Source of the DNA: Mediterranea sp. (in: CFB group bacteria)
GTDB taxonomy: Bacteria > Bacteroidota > Bacteroidia > Bacteroidales > Bacteroidaceae
DNA length: 38,010 nt
Assembly: GCA_031261785.1 (NCBI GenBank)
Contig: JAISIZ010000106.1
Location: 1 to 38,010, forward strand
Direction of reading: 5' to 3'
Positions 26,950 to 35,437 of this stretch are shown in pieces (the stretch's first letter is position 1; each line of letters starts with the position of its first letter). The notes below the pieces were generated by a model that was not told where the DNA came from, searched no databases, and saw only the letters and a program-made list of their open reading frames with translations. The position numbers and the translations under genes were made by a program.

Positions 26950-27241
26950 ATGTTATGCCATCGTAAGGCATGAATAGTTTTTTGTGAGGAGAAGAGGCTA
27001 TGTTTTTAAAGGCATGCTAATCATGGAAACGCGGCACGCCACGTCTCTTCTGGTCGATACCAGTGCGCCGCTCTACCTGCAAACGGGTATGGGTATCCCC
27101 GCCACGCTCGTCGACGTCTTGGAGGGCATGTAGGAAGCGAGCGTGAGATGAGGGTGTGTCAAAACGCAAGCCACCGCATAGCGGGGAGGGGAAGTTTGCG
27201 TTTCGACACACCCTCTTAGGGATAGGACGTAAGTCTTTAGG
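26950..27241. other. Gene-free right part of the toxin-antitoxin island, with MITE-like hairpin
   Basis: The first 70 bases are AT-rich without features. A GC-rich piece (27023-27133) has a 36-codon frame of no recognisable family and may be a gene remnant. At 27150-27215 lies an inverted repeat whose arms begin GAGGGTGTGTCAAAACGCAA and end TTTGCGTTTCGACACACCCTC, 66 bases overall; such ends resemble insertion-sequence or MITE termini, but it could also terminate transcripts entering from susD. Intact susD ends at 27242. Confidence 0.5.
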
Positions 27242-28879
27242 TTAGTTCCAGCCCGGGTTCTGGTGTCCTTGCAGCGCGGGGCTGGCTTGCATCTCTTTCA
27301 GGGGGATGGGCCAGAGCAGGACATACTCGGGCAGAACGCCTTGCTTCGTGAATCCGGCCGGCTTGTTCTGGATGATGGCCGTGGAGAGAGGCTTCCAGTC
27401 CAGACGGCCAACTGCCTTGCCGGCCTCAGGATAGAGACGCGTGCGACGTATGTCGTCCCAGATCTTGAACTCCAGCGGGAATTCGTGCAAGCGTTCGGTG
27501 AGGATGGCCGCAATCAATTCCTCGCCCGATGCGGTCTCGTCGGCCAGTCCCGCGCGTCGGCGCACTTGGTTGAGGTAGTATTTGGCTCCGCCTACGGCGT
27601 TCTCCTCATGCCCGGTGCGCGCCAAGGCTTCGGCGGCTATCAGCAGCACCTCGGCATAGCGGAATGTGGGAATGTTGTAGCTGCCGTCCCTGCCGTTGGC
27701 CAATGCCTCTTGGTCGAACCAGGCCCAGTTGCCCGGGGTGTCCCTGGGGATGGTGTGCAGCACGCCCGTGGGATCGGTGAGTTCCCAGAAGAAGAACTCC
27801 TTTTCCTGGATGCGCGCGTCGTTGGCTTCATAGCTGTTCAGGATGATGGCTGCCGGCTGGTAGGCGTTGTAGAGCACGCCTCCACCGGGATTGAGGAATA
27901 CTTTGTCGTTTATATCTTTCCACTGTGAAGCGTCCGTGATGACGGAGCGAGTGGGGTAGGAATTGCCTACGCCGAGACTTTGGTTGTACTCCTTGGCGTA
28001 GATGATCTCGCGGTTGGCCGTGGTCTCGTCCAGCTTCAGGACGTTGAAAGCCGACATGCCCGGACGGTCTTGCGCCAGCTCGTGTACTTTCGCGTTGATC
28101 ACGCTCAGTGCCACTTTCGCCGCCTTCTCATAGTATTCCTGTCCTCCGTTCAGCGGATAACCGGCGTGCTGGAGATAGACTTCGGCGAGCAGCGTCTCGG
28201 CCATCGCCTTGGTGGCATAGCCGCCATTCTCGTAGAACGTCTTGTCGGGCAGGGCGTTGGACGCGATGATCTCGCTCAGGTCGGCCTCGATGTGGCCGTA
28301 CACCTCGGCGGCTGGCACGCGGGGGAGGTACATATCCACGGGCGCGGTGTAGGGCTTGTCGACGTAAGGCACGTCGCCGAACTCCTTCACTAACCAGAAG
28401 TAGCCGTAGGCGCGGAAGAATTTGCCTTGCGCCAGATAGTTGTTTATCGTCGGCTGGTCCAGCACCTCAGCCATCGTGGGGATGTTGGCAATCACGAAGT
28501 TGGCTCTCGATATGCCTTTGTAGAACTCATGCCATAGCTTCCACGCCGTGTCGTCGAAAGAGGCCACGTTGAAGTTGAGGTTCTCGGAAGCGTTGGTGAA
28601 GTTGCGGTCTTTCTTCATGTCGACGAACAGCCCGGAGATGATGCCTCCCCACATGGTGGCCTTTGGCGTCCATCCGCCATCCACATCGGTGTTGTTGAGG
28701 TAGGGCACGCCTCCGAAATACAGGGCGTTGACGTTGGCCAAGGCGTCGGCTGGGGTTTCCCACGCCACGGCAGAATCTTTTCTGTTGACCGGTTCCTCGT
28801 CGAGAAAGTCGCACGCGTGGAAGGTCAGCGCTCCCAGCACCAGGAGGGAGAATCCGTAGATGTATCTTTTCTGTTTCAT
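27242..28879 (-). CDS. SusD/RagB-like nutrient-binding lipoprotein (PUL 2)
   Basis: A 545-residue surface lipoprotein of the classical SusD type. Lipoprotein signal ALTFHACDFLDEEP with Cys23, the N-terminal SusD-like_3 block (RANFVIANI, QGKFFRAYGYFWLVKEFGDVPYV) and the C-terminal SusD block (RYAEVLLIAAEALARTG, YLNQVRRRAGL, LTERLHEFPLEFKIWDDIRR, LWPIPLKEMQASPALQGHQN then PGWN) are all present, and the protein ends in the usual NPGW motif. It pairs with the SusC that ends 20 bases upstream. Its 3' end is the segment duplicated at 25438-25562, and no enzyme gene of this PUL follows in the window; the toxin-antitoxin island lies there instead. Confidence 0.95.
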   Translation of the reverse strand: MKQKRYIYGFSLLVLGALTFHACDFLDEEPVNRKDSAVAWETPADALANVNALYFGGVPYLNNTDVDGGWTPKATMWGGIISGLFVDMKKDRNFTNASENLNFNVASFDDTAWKLWHEFYKGISRANFVIANIPTMAEVLDQPTINNYLAQGKFFRAYGYFWLVKEFGDVPYVDKPYTAPVDMYLPRVPAAEVYGHIEADLSEIIASNALPDKTFYENGGYATKAMAETLLAEVYLQHAGYPLNGGQEYYEKAAKVALSVINAKVHELAQDRPGMSAFNVLKLDETTANREIIYAKEYNQSLGVGNSYPTRSVITDASQWKDINDKVFLNPGGGVLYNAYQPAAIILNSYEANDARIQEKEFFFWELTDPTGVLHTIPRDTPGNWAWFDQEALANGRDGSYNIPTFRYAEVLLIAAEALARTGHEENAVGGAKYYLNQVRRRAGLADETASGEELIAAILTERLHEFPLEFKIWDDIRRTRLYPEAGKAVGRLDWKPLSTAIIQNKPAGFTKQGVLPEYVLLWPIPLKEMQASPALQGHQNPGWN

Positions 28880-28899
28880 ATTCGCATTGTTTTAAGGGG

Positions 28900-31800
28900 T
28901 TAGAAGGCCACATTGAGGCCGAAAGTGAACGTTCTTGGACGCGGATAGGAGAAGAATTGTCGCCCGACGCCCCAGTTGTTACCTCCGAGGCGCGTGGAGT
29001 TGTCGGGATCGTAGCCGAGATACTTGCTCGAGGTGATCAGGAAAGCGTTGCCTACGTTTCCGTATAGGCGTAGCTTGGAGAGGCCGAGGCGCTTGATGAG
29101 CTTCGTGGGGAAAGTGTAGCCCACCTGGATGAGGTTGGCGCGCAGGTAAGAGCCGTCGCAGATCCACGTGTCGTCGGCGTTGGGATTGGAGCCTTGTCCG
29201 AAGTTGGCCAGACGGATGGCTTGCTCGGTGCCGTTGGGGTTGGTGACGGGATTCCACGCCTCTTGGTAGAGGTGGTCGAGTCCGTTGGTAAGGAATCGCG
29301 CCACGCTGGAGTGGAAATACTCTTGCATGATCTCCGATCCCCACGAGAATTGCAGGTCGAGCGTCAGGTCAATGTTTTTGTAACTGAACGTGTTGATGAA
29401 CGAACCCATCCAGTTGGGCAACCCGTACCCGAGAATCTGCCTGTCCTTGGAGGTCACCTTCTCGCCCACGGTGGTGGGGATATTCATCGTCTTGGGGTCC
29501 CAGTTGCCGGGCACGCCGTCGTAGATACCTATGCGCTTGTATCCGTAGTAGGCCGACATCTCCTCGCCCTCGCGCAGCAACATGTCGTAGCCCACGAAGC
29601 CGTCGAGCAGCAGCTGGCGCTTGCCTGAGATGGGATCGATGGAGGCGCTCTCGTCGAGCTTCTCTACCCTCGACTTGTTGTAGTTGAGGTTCACGGTCGA
29701 AGTCCAGTTGAAGTCGCGCGTCTGCACGGGACGGGCGGTGACGAGGATGTCCAGTCCTTGGTTGGAGACGGCTCCCACGTTGTCGAGGATGTCCGAGTAA
29801 CCCGTCGATTCGGGCACGGTTCGACGCAGCAAGAGGTCGGTGGTGTATTTATGGTAGTAGGACACGTCGAAGCTCAGCCTGTCCTTGAACAGCCCCAACT
29901 CTATGCCGACGTCGACCTGAGCGGTCTTTTCCCACTTCAGGGACGGGTTGGGCATCTTGTCCAGGTAGGTCACCGTGTGCATGGCGTCGCCAATGATGGT
30001 GTTGGACTGGCTCATGGTGGCGAGGGACTGGAAAGTTCCTATCTCCGAGTTTCCGGTGAGACCGTACGAGGCGTGCGCCTTCAGCCGGTTTGCCCACCAG
30101 TTGTGGTTCCAGAACTTCTCGTTGGACGCTGTCCATCCCAATCCCGCCGAAGGGAAGAAAGCGTATTTATTGTCTTGTCCAAACTTGGACGACCCATCGT
30201 AGCGACCGGTGAACGTGGCCATATACCGGCTGTCGTACGAATAGGCCAGGCGCAGGAAGTAAGAGTTCATCGTCCACTTGTCCCAGTCGTTGCCTACCGA
30301 CGGCTTGCTCTTGTCGTTTCCGCCATTCCCCATGTTGTAGTATCCGTAGAAGTCGTCGGTGAAACCCGTGTCGGAGGCGTTAAAGGAGGTGTAGGTATAT
30401 CCCGCCCACGACATGCCAACCATGCCGTTGAGGTGATGCTTCCCGAAGTCCGCCAAGTAGTTCAGGTATGTCTCCTCTTGCCAGTACAGGGAGTTGGAGT
30501 TGCTGGCGTTCGCCTTTCCCGTTCCCGTGAGGGAGATGATGGAGTGCGGATAGAACGGCTCGTATCCCGCGTTGCGGTTGTTGTGGTAGTCGACGCCGTA
30601 TTGGGTCTTCAGGTCGAGTCCCTTGAGGAGGTGGAAGGTGAGTGCCGCGTTACCGAATATTTGTGTGCGGTACCTCATGTCGACGGCTCTCCGCAGCAAT
30701 TCCACGGGATTGCCCACGCCCTCGGGTGTGAGGCCCTGCGTTCCCTTGTAGGCATTGTCGTCGGGATTCATTCCCACTTGTGTCTTGTCGTTGAGGATGC
30801 TGCCCGTCTGTAGCATATTGGATTGTACGTATTCCCCCTCGTACATCACGGGCAGGAAGGGCCAAGCCTCCACCATGGTGCGCAGGGCGCCTTGTCCATA
30901 AGGATTGTCCGACGTGCGGTTTCCCCACGTGTGGTTCACCAAGAGGTTGATACCCGTCGATAGCCATGGGGTGGGCTGGTCGTCGTACGTCAGCTTGGCG
31001 TTGACGCGCTTGAAGAACGAATTGAGCAGGATGCCTTGCTCGTCGGTGTAGTTCAGGAACGCGCCCACGGCGTTGTGTTCGCCCTGTCGCTGTATGCTGA
31101 CCTGGTGGTTGTGCGAGATGGCCGTGCGCGTAGCCTCTTTCTGCCAGTTGGTGTCGTACTTGGGCGTGCCGTCGGGGTTGAAGAAGCGTTGGTCGGTGAA
31201 TATCTTCGACAGGTCGGTGTCGAAGTTCTTCCCCTGGAAGGCGTTGGCGTTCTCCAATCCTTGCCTGAAGGTGGACATCCATTCGTTGGAATCCATCACG
31301 TCCATCTCCTTCTGCATGGTACCGATGGAGACCGAACCGTCGTAAGAGATGCGTACCCCCTTGCCGCCGGTACCGCGCTTGGTGGTGACCAGCACCACGC
31401 CATTGGCGCCACGGGCACCATAGATGGCTGCCGACGAGGCATCTTTCAGCACCTCCATGGATTCGATGTCGTTCGGGTTGAACAGCTCGAAGCCGCTTGT
31501 CATCACCACGCCGTCAACGACGTATAGTGGAGAGGTCGACGTCGATATGGTGGAGATACCCCGGATCAGCACACGCATCTCTCCGCCTGGCTGGCCGGTG
31601 TTGGAGAAGATGTTCACGCCGGCTACCTTTCCTTTCAATCCCTCCAGGGCGTTGAAGCTTTGCCCCTTGATGATGTCGGAACCCTTGGCGGTGGAGATGG
31701 AGCCTGTGAGGTCTGACTTGCGCATCGTTCCGTAGCCCACCACCACCACTTCGTCGAGTGTCTTCGTGTCGGGTTGCAGCGACACGCGGAGGATGGAACT

Positions 31801-32073
31801 TGCTACATTGGATAACCGAATCTCTTGGGTGATGTACCCCATGTACGAGAAGACCAGGGTAGCGCTCGCGGGAACCGAGAGGCTGAAGTTGCCGTCAATG
31901 TCGGTGATCGTTCCCTTCTCGCCACCTTTCACGGCGACGGTACATCCCACCACAGGCTCGCCTGTCTCGTCGTTCACCGTACCCGATAGGGTACGCAGTG
32001 TTTGCGCGGATACGCCCGCGCACATCATTGTGCCTATAAATAACAAGGCCAGATGCTTTAGTTTTTCATTCAT
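28900..32073 (-). CDS. SusC/RagA-type TonB-dependent transporter (PUL 2)
   Basis: A 1057-residue outer-membrane transporter. The start at 32073 gives a standard signal peptide (LALLFIGTMMCAGVSAQ); the frame is open to 32142 but without signal character. Domain order: carboxypeptidase-regulatory-like sandwich (about 27-110, LSGTVNDETGEPVVGCTVAV), TonB box-like LDEVVVVGYGTMRKSDLTG, plug (PLYVVDGVVM, FNPNDIESMEVLKDASSAAI, YGARGANGVVLVTTK) and barrel ending FGLNVAF. Unlike the PUL 1 transporter it has no STN domain, in keeping with control by the regulator encoded 189 bases upstream. No exact TAnnTTTG box was found in that gap; an inverted repeat TATTC/GAATA lies near 32123-32138. Confidence 0.95.
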   Translation of the reverse strand: MNEKLKHLALLFIGTMMCAGVSAQTLRTLSGTVNDETGEPVVGCTVAVKGGEKGTITDIDGNFSLSVPASATLVFSYMGYITQEIRLSNVASSILRVSLQPDTKTLDEVVVVGYGTMRKSDLTGSISTAKGSDIIKGQSFNALEGLKGKVAGVNIFSNTGQPGGEMRVLIRGISTISTSTSPLYVVDGVVMTSGFELFNPNDIESMEVLKDASSAAIYGARGANGVVLVTTKRGTGGKGVRISYDGSVSIGTMQKEMDVMDSNEWMSTFRQGLENANAFQGKNFDTDLSKIFTDQRFFNPDGTPKYDTNWQKEATRTAISHNHQVSIQRQGEHNAVGAFLNYTDEQGILLNSFFKRVNAKLTYDDQPTPWLSTGINLLVNHTWGNRTSDNPYGQGALRTMVEAWPFLPVMYEGEYVQSNMLQTGSILNDKTQVGMNPDDNAYKGTQGLTPEGVGNPVELLRRAVDMRYRTQIFGNAALTFHLLKGLDLKTQYGVDYHNNRNAGYEPFYPHSIISLTGTGKANASNSNSLYWQEETYLNYLADFGKHHLNGMVGMSWAGYTYTSFNASDTGFTDDFYGYYNMGNGGNDKSKPSVGNDWDKWTMNSYFLRLAYSYDSRYMATFTGRYDGSSKFGQDNKYAFFPSAGLGWTASNEKFWNHNWWANRLKAHASYGLTGNSEIGTFQSLATMSQSNTIIGDAMHTVTYLDKMPNPSLKWEKTAQVDVGIELGLFKDRLSFDVSYYHKYTTDLLLRRTVPESTGYSDILDNVGAVSNQGLDILVTARPVQTRDFNWTSTVNLNYNKSRVEKLDESASIDPISGKRQLLLDGFVGYDMLLREGEEMSAYYGYKRIGIYDGVPGNWDPKTMNIPTTVGEKVTSKDRQILGYGLPNWMGSFINTFSYKNIDLTLDLQFSWGSEIMQEYFHSSVARFLTNGLDHLYQEAWNPVTNPNGTEQAIRLANFGQGSNPNADDTWICDGSYLRANLIQVGYTFPTKLIKRLGLSKLRLYGNVGNAFLITSSKYLGYDPDNSTRLGGNNWGVGRQFFSYPRPRTFTFGLNVAF

Positions 32074-32262
32074 GTCATTTCGCTTTTGGCTGAGTGAATA
32101 AATAGATTCATTGGCTATTCGTATTAGAATAGATTGACACAAATAAAGAGCTTTTCAGAAAGACGGGAGTACTCTTCCCTGCCAAAATGCAGGCATAAGG
32201 GCAAAAAGGCGGGCCAGCGTACAGGGATGGCGGGATTGAGTACACGAAACGTTCCCGCCCCG

Positions 32263-33039
32263 TCACTCCCGCCTTGTCCGGAACTCGCCCGGCGTCATTC
32301 CGAAGCGGTGGGCAAATTCCTTGTAGAAATAGGCACGGCTGGAGATGCCCACTTCAGCGATCACCATACGGATGGGGACGGAACGGTCGGCCAGCAGCCG
32401 GGCGGCTTTCTCCATCCGGTAATTCTTGATCAGGTCGCCCGGCGTGCCGCTGGACACTTCCCTGAACTTGCGGTAGAACTGTCGCTGGCTCATGCCCAGA
32501 TGGTCGGCTATAAGCTTAGTGCCCAGCCTGTCGCTGTCTATATTCGCCTCGATGATACGCAGCAGTCCGTGAACGAAATGGACCTGCCCGGGCGTGCGGC
32601 AGACAATGTCGGCCGAGAGGCTGCCCAGCTCGCTCACGTAGATATGCGAGGTTGCCGGCTTCTCCTCGTTGGCGGGAGCCGACAGCTCGCTCGCCAGGGA
32701 GGAGAGCCGCAGTTGCCGCTCGTACGAGCTGTTTTCGGCGAGCAGACGTTTCATCAACCGCTTCTGGAAAGTAAACTTCCACAGCATCCATAAGTAAATG
32801 GCCAAGGCGGAAAGTGCAGACAGGAGATAGAAGAGGTAGGCCATTCGCGTGTGGTACCAAGGGATGGCGGCAACGGCAATCTCCGCGTCGGGAATTACCG
32901 ATTTCTCAAGGATGGGGCTCTCGTCCATCACGTAACGCACAAGGAGCGGAAAACCCGTTTCTTCGGCGCATCCGCCCCAGCATGGCGACGCGCAGAGGCA
33001 GATCAAGACAATGGGTAGCAGTCGGTCAGTTGTTCGCAT
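32263..33039 (-). CDS. Membrane-anchored AraC-type regulator (HTCS-like without kinase)
   Basis: A 258-residue regulator. An N-terminal signal-like helix (LLPIVLICLCASPCWGGC) is followed by about 45 periplasmic residues ending IAVAAIPWYHTRMAYLFYL, which resembles the end of the Y_Y_Y sandwich of hybrid two-component sensors, then a transmembrane helix (about 67-88). Residues 88-125 form a charged helical linker and 155-258 an AraC-type HTH: KLIADHLGMSQRQFYRKFRE, IRMVIAEVGISSRAYFYKEF, RFGMTPGEFRTRRE. Compared with full HTCS proteins the beta-propeller, most of the sensor, the kinase and the receiver are missing, yet the frame is intact. It may sense the PUL 2 ligand through the short periplasmic part, or be a remnant that kept only DNA-binding. 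It lies upstream of susC on the same strand. Confidence 0.8.
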   Translation of the reverse strand: MRTTDRLLPIVLICLCASPCWGGCAEETGFPLLVRYVMDESPILEKSVIPDAEIAVAAIPWYHTRMAYLFYLLSALSALAIYLWMLWKFTFQKRLMKRLLAENSSYERQLRLSSLASELSAPANEEKPATSHIYVSELGSLSADIVCRTPGQVHFVHGLLRIIEANIDSDRLGTKLIADHLGMSQRQFYRKFREVSSGTPGDLIKNYRMEKAARLLADRSVPIRMVIAEVGISSRAYFYKEFAHRFGMTPGEFRTRRE

Positions 33040-33067
33040 AATGGGTTATGTCGATTATTTCCCGCGA

Positions 33068-33075
33068 CAAATATA
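33068..33075 (-). promoter_or_regulatory. -7 box for the membrane-anchored regulator
   Basis: TATATTTG on the minus strand fits TAnnTTTG, 28 bases before the ATG at 33039. It lies directly beyond the glmM terminator. Confidence 0.6.
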
Positions 33076-33087
33076 GGCATATTCACT

Positions 33088-33126
33088 AAAAAAACCACCG
33101 CATTGGTCACAAAACCAATGCGGTGG
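33088..33126 (-). terminator. Intrinsic terminator of glmM
   Basis: On the minus strand CCACCGCATTGGT pairs with ACCAATGCGGTGG around a short TTTGTG loop and is followed by TTTTTTT (33094-33088). It separates glmM from the PUL 2 regulator. Confidence 0.9.
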
Positions 33127-33216
33127 ATGGAAAAGAGGGAAATAAACTTCGTTTTGCCTCTTGTGTGTTTCTTGCGTGTCTCTGTTGAATATCCTAAGCT
33201 TATTCTATTTCTTTAA

Positions 33217-34608
33217 TTAATCTTTGGCCAGCTCGTGGATGACGTCCATCACTTGCTGCCCTATCTCTTCGGCCTCCTCCATGGTGTGTGCCTCGCTGTA
33301 GACGCGTACGATGGGTTCGGTGTTGCTCTTGCGTAGGTGTACCCATTTGTCGGGGAAGTCTATCTTCACGCCGTCGATGTCGTTGATCTCCTCGTCGCGG
33401 TAGAGTTCCTTCACCTTGGCCAGGATAGCGTCCACGTCAATGCCGGACGTGAGGTCGACCTTATTCTTGGCGATGAAGTACGGTGGGTAGGTAGCTCGCA
33501 GCTCGCTCACCTTCTTCCCCTCGTGCGCCAGGTGGCTGAGGAAAAGGGCGATGCCCACCAAGGCGTCGCGCCCGTAGTGGCTGGCAGGGTAGATCACTCC
33601 ACCGTTGCCCTCACCGCCTATCACGGCATGGGTTTCCTTCATCTTCGCCACCACGTTGACCTCGCCCACGGCCGAGGCGCTGTACGACATGCCGTACTGG
33701 CGGGTCACGTCGCGGAGCGCGCGGGTAGAGCTGAGGTTGGAGACGGTGTTTCCGGGAGTGTGCTTGAGCACGTAGTCGGCCACGCTCACGAGCGTGTACT
33801 CCTCGCCATACATGTCGCCATTCTCGCAGACGATGGCCAGTCGGTCCACGTCGGGGTCGACCACGAAGGCCACGTCCGAGTTTCCGCCGCGCATCAGGGC
33901 CATGATGTCGCCGAGGTTCTTCTCGAGCGGCTCGGGATTATGCTGGAAGTTGCCGGTAGGCTCGCAGTAGAGCTTCTCCACCTGCTCCACGCCAAGGCGC
34001 TCGAGCAGTTGGGGCAGGATGATGCCGCCCACGGAGTTCACGCAGTCGATGGCGACACGGAACCCGGCCTGGCGGATAGCGTCCGCGTCGACCAGGTCGA
34101 GCGCCAGCACGCTGTCGATATGCTTTTGGTTGTACGTCAGGTCCTGGCGATACTTGCCCAGATGGTCCACGTCGGCGTAGTCGAACTCCTCGGCCTCGGC
34201 GATGCGCAGCACTTCGTTGCCTTCGGCGGCGTTGAGGAATTCGCCCCGCTCGTTGAGCAGCTTCAGGGCGTTCCATTGCTTGGGATTGTGCGAGGCGGTG
34301 AGGATGATGCCTCCCGAGGCGCCTTCCATGGTGACGGCAATCTCGGTGGTGGGGGTGGAGGCGAGGTCGATGTCGACCACGTCCCAGCCCATGCCGAGCA
34401 GGGTGCCGACCACGACCTTGTTGACCATCTCGCCCGAGATGCGGGCGTCGCGTCCGACGACGATTTTGTTGTTCTTCACCGTGCACGTCTTGCGTATCAG
34501 CGTAGCGTATGCCGAGGTGAACTTGACGATGTCAAGCGGATTGAGACCCTCCCCGGCCGCTCCGCCTATGGTGCCGCGGATGCCGGAGATTGATTTGATT
34601 AAAGTCAT
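33217..34608 (-). CDS. glmM: Phosphoglucosamine mutase (GlmM-like alpha-D-phosphohexomutase)
   Basis: A 463-residue phosphohexomutase that interconverts glucosamine-6-phosphate and glucosamine-1-phosphate for UDP-GlcNAc synthesis. All four family loops are present: TASHNP at 104-109 with the phosphorylated Ser106, the metal loop DPDVDR at 251-256, the sugar loop GGEGNGG (about 333-339) and the phosphate loop RKSNTEPIVR near the C-terminus. Length is normal. A phosphomannomutase activity cannot be excluded from sequence alone, but the Bacteroidales order DHH phosphoesterase-DUF4827-GlmM supports the call. The gene starts 48 bases after the DUF4827 stop, so co-transcription is likely, and ends at a strong terminator. 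Confidence 0.92.
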   Translation of the reverse strand: MTLIKSISGIRGTIGGAAGEGLNPLDIVKFTSAYATLIRKTCTVKNNKIVVGRDARISGEMVNKVVVGTLLGMGWDVVDIDLASTPTTEIAVTMEGASGGIILTASHNPKQWNALKLLNERGEFLNAAEGNEVLRIAEAEEFDYADVDHLGKYRQDLTYNQKHIDSVLALDLVDADAIRQAGFRVAIDCVNSVGGIILPQLLERLGVEQVEKLYCEPTGNFQHNPEPLEKNLGDIMALMRGGNSDVAFVVDPDVDRLAIVCENGDMYGEEYTLVSVADYVLKHTPGNTVSNLSSTRALRDVTRQYGMSYSASAVGEVNVVAKMKETHAVIGGEGNGGVIYPASHYGRDALVGIALFLSHLAHEGKKVSELRATYPPYFIAKNKVDLTSGIDVDAILAKVKELYRDEEINDIDGVKIDFPDKWVHLRKSNTEPIVRVYSEAHTMEEAEEIGQQVMDVIHELAKD

Positions 34609-34656
34609 TGCGTATCGTAGTTAATGAATTTGTCGGGGGGGAGGAGAGCGGGCGTC

Positions 34657-35301
34657 CTAACTCTTCGACTTACTGAAGGCCCATACGTCGTAGAAGTAGG
34701 GGGTGACGTACTGCTGCGCGGAGCTGTGCCCCACCTTGGAGGGGATGATGAGCTTGACGTGCGCGTTATTGCGCAGGTAGGGCAGTATGGCGAGCCATCC
34801 CTGGGGGACGGCGGTGTTTCCGTAGGTGTAGGCCCAGAGATAGTCCATCTCGAGGAATATCCCCGTGGCATAGCTTGAGGAGACGGTGTAGCGGAACGTG
34901 GCCGGATTGGAGTAGTACTGCGTAGCGTCCATATAGCCGTCCAGCGCGACGTCGAAGCAGGTCAGCTCGCGCGTGGCGATGTTCTTTTCCACGTAGCGCA
35001 CGCAAATCAAGTCGCCCGAGGCGAACGTGTCTACCTTATTATTCTCCGACCCTCTGTCGACAATCTGCATGTACACTCCGTTGCTGGAGAAGGATACGTA
35101 TTCGTTCCTGGACACGTTAGTCATCGTGTCGCGTTCGAACTCCGCCTGGGAGATGATGTGTATGGCGCTGTCGCTGATAAACTTGTTCACGGCGTCTTTT
35201 TCATCTTCCAGCATCTCAGCATACGTCTTCTGGTTGTCGCAAGCCTGGAAGAGGCTGCCGGCAACCAGCAGGGAGAGGAACAAAAATAGGAGTTTCTTCA
35301 T
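34657..35301 (-). CDS. DUF4827 lipoprotein
   Basis: A 214-residue lipoprotein (VAGSLFQACDNQ, Cys21). The body matches DUF4827, Bacteroidetes lipoproteins with an FKBP-like fold: KTYAEMLEDEKDAVNKFI, RNEYVSFSSNGVYMQIVDRG and a C-terminal AHVKLIIPSKVGHSSAQQYV block reminiscent of FKBP peptidyl-prolyl isomerases. Function is unproven. It is consistently found between a DHH phosphoesterase and glmM in the order. A consensus -7 box at 35345 gives it its own promoter. Confidence 0.85.
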   Translation of the reverse strand: MKKLLFLFLSLLVAGSLFQACDNQKTYAEMLEDEKDAVNKFISDSAIHIISQAEFERDTMTNVSRNEYVSFSSNGVYMQIVDRGSENNKVDTFASGDLICVRYVEKNIATRELTCFDVALDGYMDATQYYSNPATFRYTVSSSYATGIFLEMDYLWAYTYGNTAVPQGWLAILPYLRNNAHVKLIIPSKVGHSSAQQYVTPYFYDVWAFSKSKS

Positions 35302-35344
35302 TAATCTGTCATTAAGCTATATATACACACGCGGTATACGCGTG

Positions 35345-35352
35345 CAAATGTA
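35345..35352 (-). promoter_or_regulatory. -7 box for the DUF4827-glmM genes
   Basis: TACATTTG on the minus strand fits TAnnTTTG, 43 bases upstream of the DUF4827 start and inside the gap after the DHH gene. A palindrome GCGTATACCGC lies just downstream. Confidence 0.6.
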
Positions 35353-35437
35353 TTCCAAAAAAGGTAAAGGGAGAAGCAATAGAGAGGAAAGTTCGTATCT
35401 TTTAACCTTTCCCCAGCCACTTTAACCACACTCTCCA

